From: Alicyclobacillus suci
GTDB lineage: Bacteria > Bacillota > Bacilli > Alicyclobacillales > Alicyclobacillaceae
Direction: 5' to 3'
Length of the DNA: 64,000 bases
Assembly: GCF_017329615.1 (NCBI RefSeq)
Contig: NZ_JAFMTW010000004.1
Span: 62,001-126,000, forward strand
The position numbers and the translations under genes were made by a program. Position 1 is the stretch's first letter, and every line of letters starts with the position of its first letter. Below, piece by piece: positions 17,389-25,098 of this stretch. The notes below the pieces were generated by a model that did not search any database, was not told the origin of the DNA, and was given only the letters and a program-made list of their open reading frames with translations.

Positions 17389-18789
17389 TCATGAGCTAAT
17401 ATCGATGCGCTGTACGGATAGCGCGCCATTTTCTACGGCAACTTGAATTTCGCCTAGGACCACTGTTCCGCCGAGATCGGGGAGCATTTGGTTCATCGAA
17501 ATCGAAATGGATGACGACGTAGGCAATTTGACGCGAATGCTGTCATCGGCCGCCAAGCCCAAGTCTCGGCTGTCGAGTACATCCGTCGTCGACCACGTCG
17601 TATCCCCCGGGCGCTCGTACTGAATTTGACCCAGCGTCGTCGTGTAACTAAACCAACTGGTCGCACCTTCGCTCGGCATGGTCAACACCCACGTACCATT
17701 CTCGTTCGTCACTTGAATACTGTCGAAGAACTGATAGGTTTGGATGATGGCGTTTTGAACGTCCTGGTTCGACGTGAAGAATGGCTGCCCGCCCGCACTG
17801 TCACCGTTAAAGGTAGCGGTCGCCTCATCACGAATGGGGTACTCGACTTGATAGGTATCGGCGTCAAGTTTGACAAAACCAGTTTGGTGATGAGCAATGT
17901 TCGACACGATTTCGGATAATTCCTGCGGACTCAACAAGTCGCTCGTCTGCACGCCCGACGGATTCAGCCCAGTGTCGTTCGCCCAGGCAAACGGAGCGCC
18001 GCCTGGCTCAAATGACGCGTCGGTCAGCCCATACGCGTTCCACAAGACCTGGTCTATACCACCGACGCTCATGGCGTCATAAGCGCCCGAATGGGTCGAC
18101 GACGGCGGTGTATAGATGTGTTTGCTAATCGCCGTTTGCACCACAGCAAAATGGCTGTCTGTCGTGGCAATGTCGCTATAACTACTGGTACCCGAAGCCT
18201 TCGCAGAAATGCCAAAGGCGCTTTCCACCTGCTGCAAGACCTGCCACACAGGCACCTCGTTCGCTGGCAGTGCAGGTGGTGGCGTGACTTTGGTCGGCGC
18301 GTTCAGCGTCCACGTGGTACCGTCCCACGGCGCCGTGATGCCGACGCGCGAGAGCAGTTGCTGGGTGTACCAAATCGGGATGAAGGTGGTTGCTTTGCCC
18401 GAGGCGGGATCGACTGCGGCAATCCCGTTCACCTTGTGCATCAACTGGCCGTTGATTTCGAGTGAAATCTTCCCCGACCCCACCTGAATGTTCGATTTAT
18501 CGACTGTCATCGTCGAGGGGACCTGAAGGTTCCACACGTTGTTCTTCCAGGAACTTGTAATCCCCAGTTGTGTCAGTCCCTGCTCCACATACCAAATGGG
18601 CATATAGGTCGTGTTGTTATATGTAAAGCCATAGGGTTGTGAAATCGTCTTGCCATTGAGCACAATGGTCTTTTTCTCCATCTTGTATTGCGGACTGGCC
18701 GCGGCGGCGACCGGCGTCACCATCGGTGTCAACGCCAGGCCAGCCGCCACAACAACGCCCAGGGAACTGCTTAGCACATATCGCTTCAT
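17389..18789 (-). CDS. Secreted stalk-domain protein of unknown function
   Basis: 466 residues with a signal peptide (about 1-31). Two stalk units follow (about 35-185; [30 protein letters not shown]), then about 280 residues not assigned to a family, containing an aromatic-rich region and a beta-rich C terminus. The stalk domain is a beta-rich non-catalytic module common in surface proteins of Paenibacillus and Alicyclobacillus. The ATG at 18789 has GAGGG 4-5 nt upstream and starts 7 nt after the DUF4855 gene, so the two are cotranscribed. It is followed at 24 nt by the glucosaminidase gene. Confidence 0.8.
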   Translation of the reverse strand: MKRYVLSSSLGVVVAAGLALTPMVTPVAAAASPQYKMEKKTIVLNGKTISQPYGFTYNNTTYMPIWYVEQGLTQLGITSSWKNNVWNLQVPSTMTVDKSNIQVGSGKISLEINGQLMHKVNGIAAVDPASGKATTFIPIWYTQQLLSRVGITAPWDGTTWTLNAPTKVTPPPALPANEVPVWQVLQQVESAFGISAKASGTSSYSDIATTDSHFAVVQTAISKHIYTPPSSTHSGAYDAMSVGGIDQVLWNAYGLTDASFEPGGAPFAWANDTGLNPSGVQTSDLLSPQELSEIVSNIAHHQTGFVKLDADTYQVEYPIRDEATATFNGDSAGGQPFFTSNQDVQNAIIQTYQFFDSIQVTNENGTWVLTMPSEGATSWFSYTTTLGQIQYERPGDTTWSTTDVLDSRDLGLAADDSIRVKLPTSSSISISMNQMLPDLGGTVVLGEIQVAVENGALSVQRIDISS

Positions 18790-18796
18790 AGCGCCC

Positions 18797-20380
18797 TCAC
18801 TTTCCTTCGATAAACGCGGCGGTCGCGTCATACGCGGCGCGCTGTGTAGGATCCGTCGATTCGGCGGCCGTCACAAGCAATTTCGATCCGTCATAAAACG
18901 CGTGACTGACCTGGTCTTTGCCAAACCCTTCGAGGTTCAACTTGTCCAAAAAGGTGTCATACAGTTGTTGGTTGCTGGCGTCTAATCCGGTCAACTCAAC
19001 TTCAATGCCCATCCCGCTCTGCTTGGCGGTCTCCATCGCGTTGCTGATGCGAATCACATCGGCATTGGCGCCCTGCTCCACATAATTCGGCTGAATCCAC
19101 GCCGCATCAAAGCCAAGGGATTGCCATTGGTTCGTCCTATCGGCACCATAAAACGGGATCCAAAATAGAGGTAAGTTCAACTGGTGCACTTGCGAAACCG
19201 CATATTGCAGATAGAAGAATTCCCCTGGCGTCGTGACGTGGTACTGCTCCTCGTCCCAATAGATTCCATCGAGTTGCAGATGCTGAAAACCAGCCGCCTG
19301 CCATTTTGACATCAGCGTTTGCAAATACCATTTCATGGCCGTCTCGCGGGCCGCTAGCGCATTCGGATCAGTAGCGGAACCACCGAAGTTCACGTCTTGC
19401 CCATTCACCGAACCGAAATCGTGCGTACCATAACCGAAATACGGAATCGTCAGCACAACCTTTTCCTTATCGGTCGTACCCAGCGCCTGGTCGCGCTGAG
19501 CGACAGCCTGGTCGAGCGCGGAAAGCTGTTGATTCGGCGCAAACAAATCGTTGATATAGTTGGTGAGTCCTGTCACTGTGTTGCTCACGTTCCCATAGGG
19601 AAGAAACAACATCGTATCAAACAGGGAACTCGTAATGTTGCCCGAGGTATCGACATCTGCCACCATCGGCAGGAAATCGCTCGCGGACCAGGTGCCTTCT
19701 TCCCCGTGCGCTCCCGTCTCGACGAGCAACATGTTGTGAATTCCTGCTGCACTTGCAGATGTCGGAGAAAGTGGTCCGATGTCGTCCTGCTGGCCGGGCA
19801 CGTATCCGAGCGTATTCGCAGCACTGCCCACGGCAGAGGTACTGCCCTTGACATCAAGACCGCGGACGAACACCCAAACACCAACGGGGATGTACAGGCG
19901 AATGGCGTCCGCCTCGATGCCTGTGTCGCTGTCCCATGCGTAGGTTTGAGTCGTCGATTTTTGCCCACTCTGCGGGATGGCAGAATAGCGGTTTCCAGCA
20001 GAGTACCATGTGCCATCCTGCTCGAATTGAAATTGGACGTAATCCGGATAATAGACGCCCATCGACTGGTTTTGCATCGCCGTAATTTCAATATGGCGCA
20101 CATCTACGGAACGTCCGAATTTCACAGTGATATATCGTCCACCCTGGTGGTTGAACCCAAGCCAGCCAGTTTTGCTGGTCACAGGTTGGCGATAGGCCGC
20201 TTCATTCTGCGAAAACGTGGAATCTGGCAGACCTGTTACGGTAGTTGAGATAGTGCCTAGTGATGTGAGGTCTTGCATCGAAGCGGGGGTTGCAGCGGAC
20301 ACGGAGGGACTCATCAAAGCGAGCCCAAGGGTCGTGGACGCCGCGACAGCAGCCGCCCACCGCCGGCGCAAATGGTTCAT
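18797..20380 (-). CDS. Secreted DUF4855 domain protein
   Basis: 527 residues with a signal peptide (1-29). The N-terminal part (about 40-180) looks like a beta-sandwich that recognises surfaces or sugars (RYITVKFGRSVDVRHIEITA). The C-terminal part (about 205-525) matches the DUF4855 type, with a TIM-barrel-like pattern (HLQLDGIYWDEEQYH, PLFWIPFYGA, GIEVELTG) whose Asp/Glu-rich DGIYWDEE resembles glycosidase active sites. Enzyme activity is inferred only. GGAGG lies 7 nt before the ATG. It is the first gene of a three-gene run of secreted wall proteins. Confidence 0.8.
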   Translation of the reverse strand: MNHLRRRWAAAVAASTTLGLALMSPSVSAATPASMQDLTSLGTISTTVTGLPDSTFSQNEAAYRQPVTSKTGWLGFNHQGGRYITVKFGRSVDVRHIEITAMQNQSMGVYYPDYVQFQFEQDGTWYSAGNRYSAIPQSGQKSTTQTYAWDSDTGIEADAIRLYIPVGVWVFVRGLDVKGSTSAVGSAANTLGYVPGQQDDIGPLSPTSASAAGIHNMLLVETGAHGEEGTWSASDFLPMVADVDTSGNITSSLFDTMLFLPYGNVSNTVTGLTNYINDLFAPNQQLSALDQAVAQRDQALGTTDKEKVVLTIPYFGYGTHDFGSVNGQDVNFGGSATDPNALAARETAMKWYLQTLMSKWQAAGFQHLQLDGIYWDEEQYHVTTPGEFFYLQYAVSQVHQLNLPLFWIPFYGADRTNQWQSLGFDAAWIQPNYVEQGANADVIRISNAMETAKQSGMGIEVELTGLDASNQQLYDTFLDKLNLEGFGKDQVSHAFYDGSKLLVTAAESTDPTQRAAYDATAAFIEGK

Positions 20381-20728
20381 GTTTCATCCTCCATTAATGT
20401 TCTCAGTCCGCGCTTTGGGAGACAAGGAAGCCGCATGGGGGTCGTACCGTGCTGGCCATTATCAAGAAAAGACGACAAAATCAAACAGAATGTTACATCA
20501 ATTGGGCAGTAAGATAGACTGCCACCAAAAGCTCATAGAGTTACCAGTTTATTATAAGGGCAGTTCCCTAAGGGGTAAACCCTTCGATCACCAGCAAGTA
20601 CCGTCATTACGCAAAATCAGATATTTCATAGAACCAGTTGACGCCTCGCTAAAATTCCCCATATAATTCAAGTAACGTTTATCAACTGAACAGCATTCGG
20701 AAGAGTGGACATGATGATCCCTGCTCGT

Positions 20729-20986
20729 CACGTGGGCACATAAGAGCTGGGGGAGTGAGTTGTGCAACCGGCCACCTGTTTATTACAGGTGGCCTTTGCT
20801 ATGTGCCGCGGAGGTCACGTGTATCCATCCTGAAAGCGAGGTGCATGGCGGTGTACGCCAGTTGCATACCAGGGTCGGATAGGTGCGGCCACGTCAGGGG
20901 TCAAGGGTTGAAAAGAAAAAAGACAGAGCAATGATGGCTGCAAAAGCCAGGCAACAACCGTTTTTGGCATGATTTATCTTTTTCCA
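20729..20986 (+). other. Gene-free stretch with nested stem-loops, possible structured RNA
   Basis: The gap 20381-21083 has no convincing ORF. Within it, CACGTG-GGCACATA at about 20729 can pair with TATGTGCC and CACGTG ending at 20820, enclosing a perfect 10-bp stem (GGCCACCTGT / ACAGGTGGCC, 20770-20794). A second hairpin with GGCG/CGCC lies at about 20840-20873. Strand and function are not known: on the plus strand no gene follows, and on the minus strand it would be an upstream region of the DUF4855 gene. No known riboswitch consensus was recognised. Confidence 0.35.
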
Positions 20987-21021
20987 CAGAAGAGGGCCAC
21001 GCGCTGCGCGGCCCTCTTCTG
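20987..21021 (-). terminator. Strong GC-rich hairpin after the histidine kinase gene
   Basis: Perfect 12-bp stem (20987-20998 / 21010-21021), 62 nt downstream of the kinase stop. No T-run follows on the minus strand, although T-rich sequence lies beyond it on the plus strand. Its place suggests termination of the kinase transcript. Confidence 0.55.
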
Positions 21022-21083
21022 TATATACATCACGTTATCCATGTATTCTATGTAATGTAACCCAGCAATCGCGAAATGGCCAC

Positions 21084-22925
21084 TCAAGCATGGTTCCCAA
21101 GCATATGTAACGGTAGATTCATCGTGACTGTCGTCCCTTCACCCACCTTGCTATCCCATTCAATACACCCGCCATGCGACTGGACAATTCGCTGGCAGAC
21201 CATCACACCAAGACCGGTTCCACCAGACTTCGTGGTATAAAATGGTTCGCCGACGTGTTCAAGCGTCGTTGCGTCCATCCCAATCCCCGTATCCCGCACA
21301 CGGATGTACACCTTATCCGCGTCCACCCAAGTGGACAGGTAAACTCTTCCGCCGCCAGTGACCGCATCCATCGCGTTCTTAATCAGATTGACTAACACCT
21401 GATGAATTCTATCCGCTTCGCACAATACCATGGCGCCTTCGTCCTGCAGATGCATCTCCATGACAATGCCCTGCATCAGCGCCTCGGAGTGGAAGAGGTC
21501 ATATACCCGCGTCACGATTTGCTCGACGGGCGTCGACTGAAACTCGGAAAACTGGGGCCGGGCCACAGCCAACAACTCATTCGTGATGCGCGATATCCGT
21601 TCGATCTCTGTGCTCATAATGTCCGCGTACTTGGGACCTGACTCCGGTTGCTTGGCGACCAATTGCAAGAACCCCTTTAACGTCGTCAGTGGGTTTCTTA
21701 TCTCGTGCGCAATGCCCGCCGCAAGTTGGCCCACCACCGACAGTTTCTCGGAACGCAGCAGCATCTCTTCCGACTGCCGCCGCAACGTGATATCCCGAAA
21801 CACGAGCACAGCACCGGTCACCTGGTCTTCCTCGTAAATCGGCGAGACCACGTACTCCACAGGAAACGGCGTACCGTCCTTTCGCCAGAACTGCACATCC
21901 ACAATGTGCCGCGTTTGACCGCTGTGCATGGCCTCCTGGACTGGATTTCGATGCCCGCGCTCCCTGATGTGGCTGTTGCCCGAGCACCCGAGCGTCTCAT
22001 AAAAATCTCGCCCGTGGAGATTGGCCGCAGCGTATCCAGACATCCGTTCCGCAGCCGGATTGACAAAAATCACACGGCCATGTAAATCGACGCCGCAAAT
22101 CCCCTCCGCAACCGATTCCAAAATAGATTTGGTCTGTATGCTGAGTTTGCGAATGGCCTCGACTGTGGCATGCTTTTCCGTCACGTCCCGACAAATCGCA
22201 AATACACCCGTCACCGTGTCATCCGCCCGAATTGGAATCACTTTTAACCGCACGCGAATCGGTCTACCTGTGCGGTGGCGAATCAGTACCTCGAGTTCCT
22301 TGATGACGCCCGCACGTGCATGTACAAAGCCGCGCAACAAATGGTAAATATCCTGCTTGGACAAAAAGACTTGGAGCGGTAACCCCAGCAGCGACGCTCG
22401 GTCGTACCCGATAAATTCCTCTGTCATCGGATTGACGTCGACAATTCTGCCTTTGAGGTCGAGTTGAACGACGAGATCAGAGTTTTCGTCGAACAGCGAC
22501 CGATATCGACGCTCGCTCTCGCGCAACGCGCATTCCACCCGTTTGCGGTCGGTAATGTTCCGAATGATGCCACGCATCCCAACCGGCGCCCCGAACGAAT
22601 TTCGAACCAAAGTCGCCGACGCCTCAAGCGTCAGTTCTTGTCCATCCCCACTCGTAAACTGAAACTCATGCGCCCGTCGAGGGGCTCCTGTACGCCAGAC
22701 AAATGACCACAGACGATACAAACTCTTCGCCTGTGAATAGGTTAAATGTCTTCGATATGCCTTACCGATTAATTGACACTCTGGTACGCGTAAAATCTCG
22801 CACAGAGAAGAATTCAACATCACGAGGTTTGCAGATTGGTCCATCTCGTAATATCCGTCGTAGATACTCTCCAAGATCTCTTTTTGCCAGACAATGTCGC
22901 GTGTTGAATTGACTAGCGTACTCAT
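21084..22925 (-). CDS. PAS-domain sensor histidine kinase, sporulation-kinase type
   Basis: 613 residues with no membrane segment: three PAS domains (about 12-125, 135-250, 262-385), a HisKA dimerisation domain with the phospho-acceptor His407 (GIAHEIRNPLTTLKGFLQL), and a HATPase domain with N box (VNLIKNAMDAV), G1 (DTGIGMD) and G2 (GGTGLGVMV). The GIAHEIRNPLTTLKGF motif is that of sporulation kinases such as KinA, KinC and KinE, which feed Spo0F. No response regulator is adjacent, as usual for phosphorelay orphan kinases. The ATG is 11 nt behind GAGGGG. Confidence 0.9.
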   Translation of the reverse strand: MSTLVNSTRDIVWQKEILESIYDGYYEMDQSANLVMLNSSLCEILRVPECQLIGKAYRRHLTYSQAKSLYRLWSFVWRTGAPRRAHEFQFTSGDGQELTLEASATLVRNSFGAPVGMRGIIRNITDRKRVECALRESERRYRSLFDENSDLVVQLDLKGRIVDVNPMTEEFIGYDRASLLGLPLQVFLSKQDIYHLLRGFVHARAGVIKELEVLIRHRTGRPIRVRLKVIPIRADDTVTGVFAICRDVTEKHATVEAIRKLSIQTKSILESVAEGICGVDLHGRVIFVNPAAERMSGYAAANLHGRDFYETLGCSGNSHIRERGHRNPVQEAMHSGQTRHIVDVQFWRKDGTPFPVEYVVSPIYEEDQVTGAVLVFRDITLRRQSEEMLLRSEKLSVVGQLAAGIAHEIRNPLTTLKGFLQLVAKQPESGPKYADIMSTEIERISRITNELLAVARPQFSEFQSTPVEQIVTRVYDLFHSEALMQGIVMEMHLQDEGAMVLCEADRIHQVLVNLIKNAMDAVTGGGRVYLSTWVDADKVYIRVRDTGIGMDATTLEHVGEPFYTTKSGGTGLGVMVCQRIVQSHGGCIEWDSKVGEGTTVTMNLPLHMLGNHA

Positions 22926-23039
22926 CCGTGTACGCGCCCCTCAAACTTGATTTGTTTCCTTTGTATTGTGTCATGTGCCCAAAGGATCGTCAATTTCCAA
23001 AAAAGGCGGAAATACCCGCGTTCCACCCTGCGTAACAAT

Positions 23040-23097
23040 ATATCGATACAACCATATCGAAATACATCAATATATACGGATATAGATATCGATATAC
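23040..23097. repeat. Centromere-like repeats upstream of the ParA gene
   Basis: AT-rich stretch with reiterated TATCGA-type motifs: TATCGATAC at 23041, TATCGAAATAC at 23055, a diverged TATATACGGATAT at 23071 and TATCGATATAC at 23087, giving 14-16 bp spacing. The last copy overlaps the expected -35 region of the ParA promoter. This is the layout of a parC/parS centromere bound by a ribbon-helix-helix partner. Binding is inferred. Confidence 0.5.
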
Positions 23098-23111
23098 GTT
23101 CTCCGCAAATA

Positions 23112-23120
23112 TGCTAGAAT
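23112..23120 (+). promoter_or_regulatory. Extended -10 element of the parA-rhh operon
   Basis: TGCTAGAAT forms an extended -10 about 23 nt before the chosen TTG start. A transcript would begin near 23127 and carry only a short leader with GGGAG. The -35 position falls within the repeat array, which fits autoregulation. Confidence 0.55.
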
Positions 23121-23143
23121 ATGGGCGAAGGGAGCGTACTCTG

Positions 23144-23962
23144 TTGACAAGTAAAACCACCGTACTATACTTCGGCATCCAAAAAGGCGGCGCCGCGAAG
23201 AGCACCACAGCAGCGGCAACTGCGTACATATTGGCCAAGCGCGGCCAAAAGGTATTAGCAATCGATCTGGACTCGCAAGGCAACCTGACCAACCTATTGA
23301 GTGAACACGACGACATTTACGAGTACAGTGGCAGAACCGCGCTGGAAGCGATGAAAAGCGTCGAAGCAAACGGCGAAGAACTCGTCAGCAACTACGTTCA
23401 TCCAGTATCGGAAGGCATTGATTTGATGCCTAGCGAGGATTTCATGGCCACCCTGTCCAGGTGGCTGTACCGCGAATTCGAGCGCAACTACCCAGGCAAA
23501 AACCCAGGTCTTGTACTCCGCGGTGCGTTGGAGAAAATCCTTCGGGTTCGGCCATATGATTTCGTCGTGATCGACAGTCCACCGAGTTTAGGGGACCAAT
23601 CTATCAATGGCATGGCTGCGGCCACACACATCGTGTCCCTATTTGAACCTAGTAAATTCTGTCTCGATGCACTGCCGCGATTTTTCGAAACCGTGTATCA
23701 CGTTCGGCAACAACTGAACCCAAACCTCCAAGTCGCCGGAATTCTCGCCACAATGGTCGAAAAGCGCCGGGCCGATGCGCAATTGCTGTTGGAGACCCTC
23801 GCGGAAGACGAAGAATATGGTCCACTTTTGTTCGCCCAGCGAATCTACCGCAGAGCCGCGACCGGACGTTTGAACTTGCAAGGATTTGTTGAAAACCGCG
23901 AACTGCGTCGTGCCATCCAGGAGTATGAGCAGTTTACCGAGGAGTTGTTACAGCGGCTATGA
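23144..23962 (+). CDS. ParA/Soj family partition ATPase
   Basis: 272 residues. The deviant Walker A KGGAAKST (14-21) keeps the signature lysine at 14; Walker A' is LAIDLDSQGNLT, and YDFVVIDSPPSLGD is the Walker B region. This is a short ParA without an N-terminal HTH, of the Ib or Soj type that pairs with a small RHH or ParB DNA-binding partner. The TTG start is chosen because GGGAG lies 9 nt upstream; the ATG at 23111 is inside the likely promoter. The gene overlaps the next by 4 nt. Plasmid-type partition on a chromosome-like segment is notable. Confidence 0.9.
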   Translation: MTSKTTVLYFGIQKGGAAKSTTAAATAYILAKRGQKVLAIDLDSQGNLTNLLSEHDDIYEYSGRTALEAMKSVEANGEELVSNYVHPVSEGIDLMPSEDFMATLSRWLYREFERNYPGKNPGLVLRGALEKILRVRPYDFVVIDSPPSLGDQSINGMAAATHIVSLFEPSKFCLDALPRFFETVYHVRQQLNPNLQVAGILATMVEKRRADAQLLLETLAEDEEYGPLLFAQRIYRRAATGRLNLQGFVENRELRRAIQEYEQFTEELLQRL

Positions 23963-24309
23963 GCGAGTTAAAGGAGAAATTGCAACAGCGGCTAGCCCGG
24001 TCGCGCACCGTTCACCAGGAACTTATCCAACCTGCGCCCGCACCTCAGCCGACGCCTGAGCCCATCATCGCAAAAGCAGTCGCGCCAAATGCGATTGAGG
24101 TGGATTCGCCGCCCCGGCCTGGACGGCCGAAAAAAATCAAGCGGAAAGTCACCACCCTGTACTTTGATGAGGATTTAGATAAGGCATTGGAAATGTTTCT
24201 GCTTCGTCAATATCTGCAAACGGGGACGAAGACCAGCAAGAGCGAGTGGATTCGAGGACTCGTTGAAACCTCGCTGAAAGAGCACAACGCATGGCCACCG
24301 CAGGAATAA
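23959..24309 (+). CDS. Ribbon-helix-helix-type partner protein of ParA
   Basis: 116 residues. Residues 1-60 are polar and Pro/Ala-rich; the C-terminal half begins PGRPKKIKRKVTTLYFDEDL, reading as a basic arm followed by a beta strand (VTTLYF) and two helices (DKALEMFLLRQYLQ and SKSEWIRGLVETSL), the order expected of CopG/Arc-like RHH proteins. It overlaps parA by ATGA, so it is the likely ParB-like centromere-binding partner. Family membership is judged from the pattern only. Confidence 0.65.
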   Translation: MSELKEKLQQRLARSRTVHQELIQPAPAPQPTPEPIIAKAVAPNAIEVDSPPRPGRPKKIKRKVTTLYFDEDLDKALEMFLLRQYLQTGTKTSKSEWIRGLVETSLKEHNAWPPQE

Positions 24310-24383
24310 TGCATAGCCTGCAGGCCGCACCGTACATTTAAAGTGAACAGAACACCCAAAAGATAAATTGTGGAGGAAATCTT

Positions 24384-25022
24384 GTGGCAGTTATCATTTT
24401 TGATCTCGACGGCACCCTCATCAACACCGGCGACATCGCGATAGACGCCTACAAATCCGCAATGGCCGAGTTCTCCGTCAAGCCTGCGGACTTACCGACA
24501 GACGAACAGATTTTAAAGACGTTTGGACTCCCGGACAGAGAAATTTGGCAGTCGCTGATGCCGAATCACACCGCAGAGGAACAGATGGCAGCCTTCCACC
24601 TGTCCTCCACGCGCATCGACGAAGCCATGCGACATCGGGATATCCTCCTGCCCCACGCGCGCGAGGTCGTCCATGAACTGCATCGTCGCGGCTATATCCT
24701 CACCACCGCCAGCAATTGCGGCGAGCGGTACCTAGACGCCGTGATGGCCACACAAGGCATTGGCCACCTGTTTGATGAACCCCTCTGTCTCGAGTCGGTC
24801 CACGGCACGCGAAAAGCCGACATCTTGCGTCAACTCGTCGCACGCTACGGGCAAGAGTCCAAATTGTACTTGGTGGGAGACCGGTATACGGATCGCGATG
24901 CCGCAGCCGAAGTCGGGATGCCATTTATCGGGTGTGACTTCGGCTTTGGCGACGCATCCGAATTGACGGGCGCCATTTACATCGTCAAAGACCTGCCTGG
25001 ATTGTTGAATTACTTCACCTAA
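24384..25022 (+). CDS. HAD family hydrolase
   Basis: 212 residues of the HAD phosphatase fold. Motif I is FDLDGTLI (Asp7 nucleophile, Asp9 acid/base), motif II is around ILTTASNCG, and motif IV is VGDRYTDRDAAAEVGMPFIG. A helical C1 cap lies between motifs I and II (about 15-85), as in phosphoglycolate-phosphatase-like enzymes. The substrate is unknown. The GTG start has GGAGG at 7 nt. It stands 75 nt after the RHH gene and converges with proS. Confidence 0.9.
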   Translation: MAVIIFDLDGTLINTGDIAIDAYKSAMAEFSVKPADLPTDEQILKTFGLPDREIWQSLMPNHTAEEQMAAFHLSSTRIDEAMRHRDILLPHAREVVHELHRRGYILTTASNCGERYLDAVMATQGIGHLFDEPLCLESVHGTRKADILRQLVARYGQESKLYLVGDRYTDRDAAAEVGMPFIGCDFGFGDASELTGAIYIVKDLPGLLNYFT

Positions 25023-25054
25023 TGGTCGTCCCTTCACACCGACACAGGGCAATA

Positions 25055-25073
25055 GGCCCTTCTCGCGAGGGCC
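25055..25073. terminator. Small hairpin between convergent HAD and proS genes
   Basis: A 6-bp GC stem (25055-25060 / 25068-25073) with a 7-nt loop sits in the 76-nt gap between the two convergent stops. No T-run is present, so the role is tentative. Confidence 0.35.
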
Positions 25074-25098
25074 ACATGCGCCTACTGCACGAGCCCCG

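Noticed and set aside
20880-20975. c-di-GMP or SAM riboswitch suggested by GCAAAAGCCAGGCAAC
   Set aside because: The match to either consensus is partial and no plus-strand gene follows.
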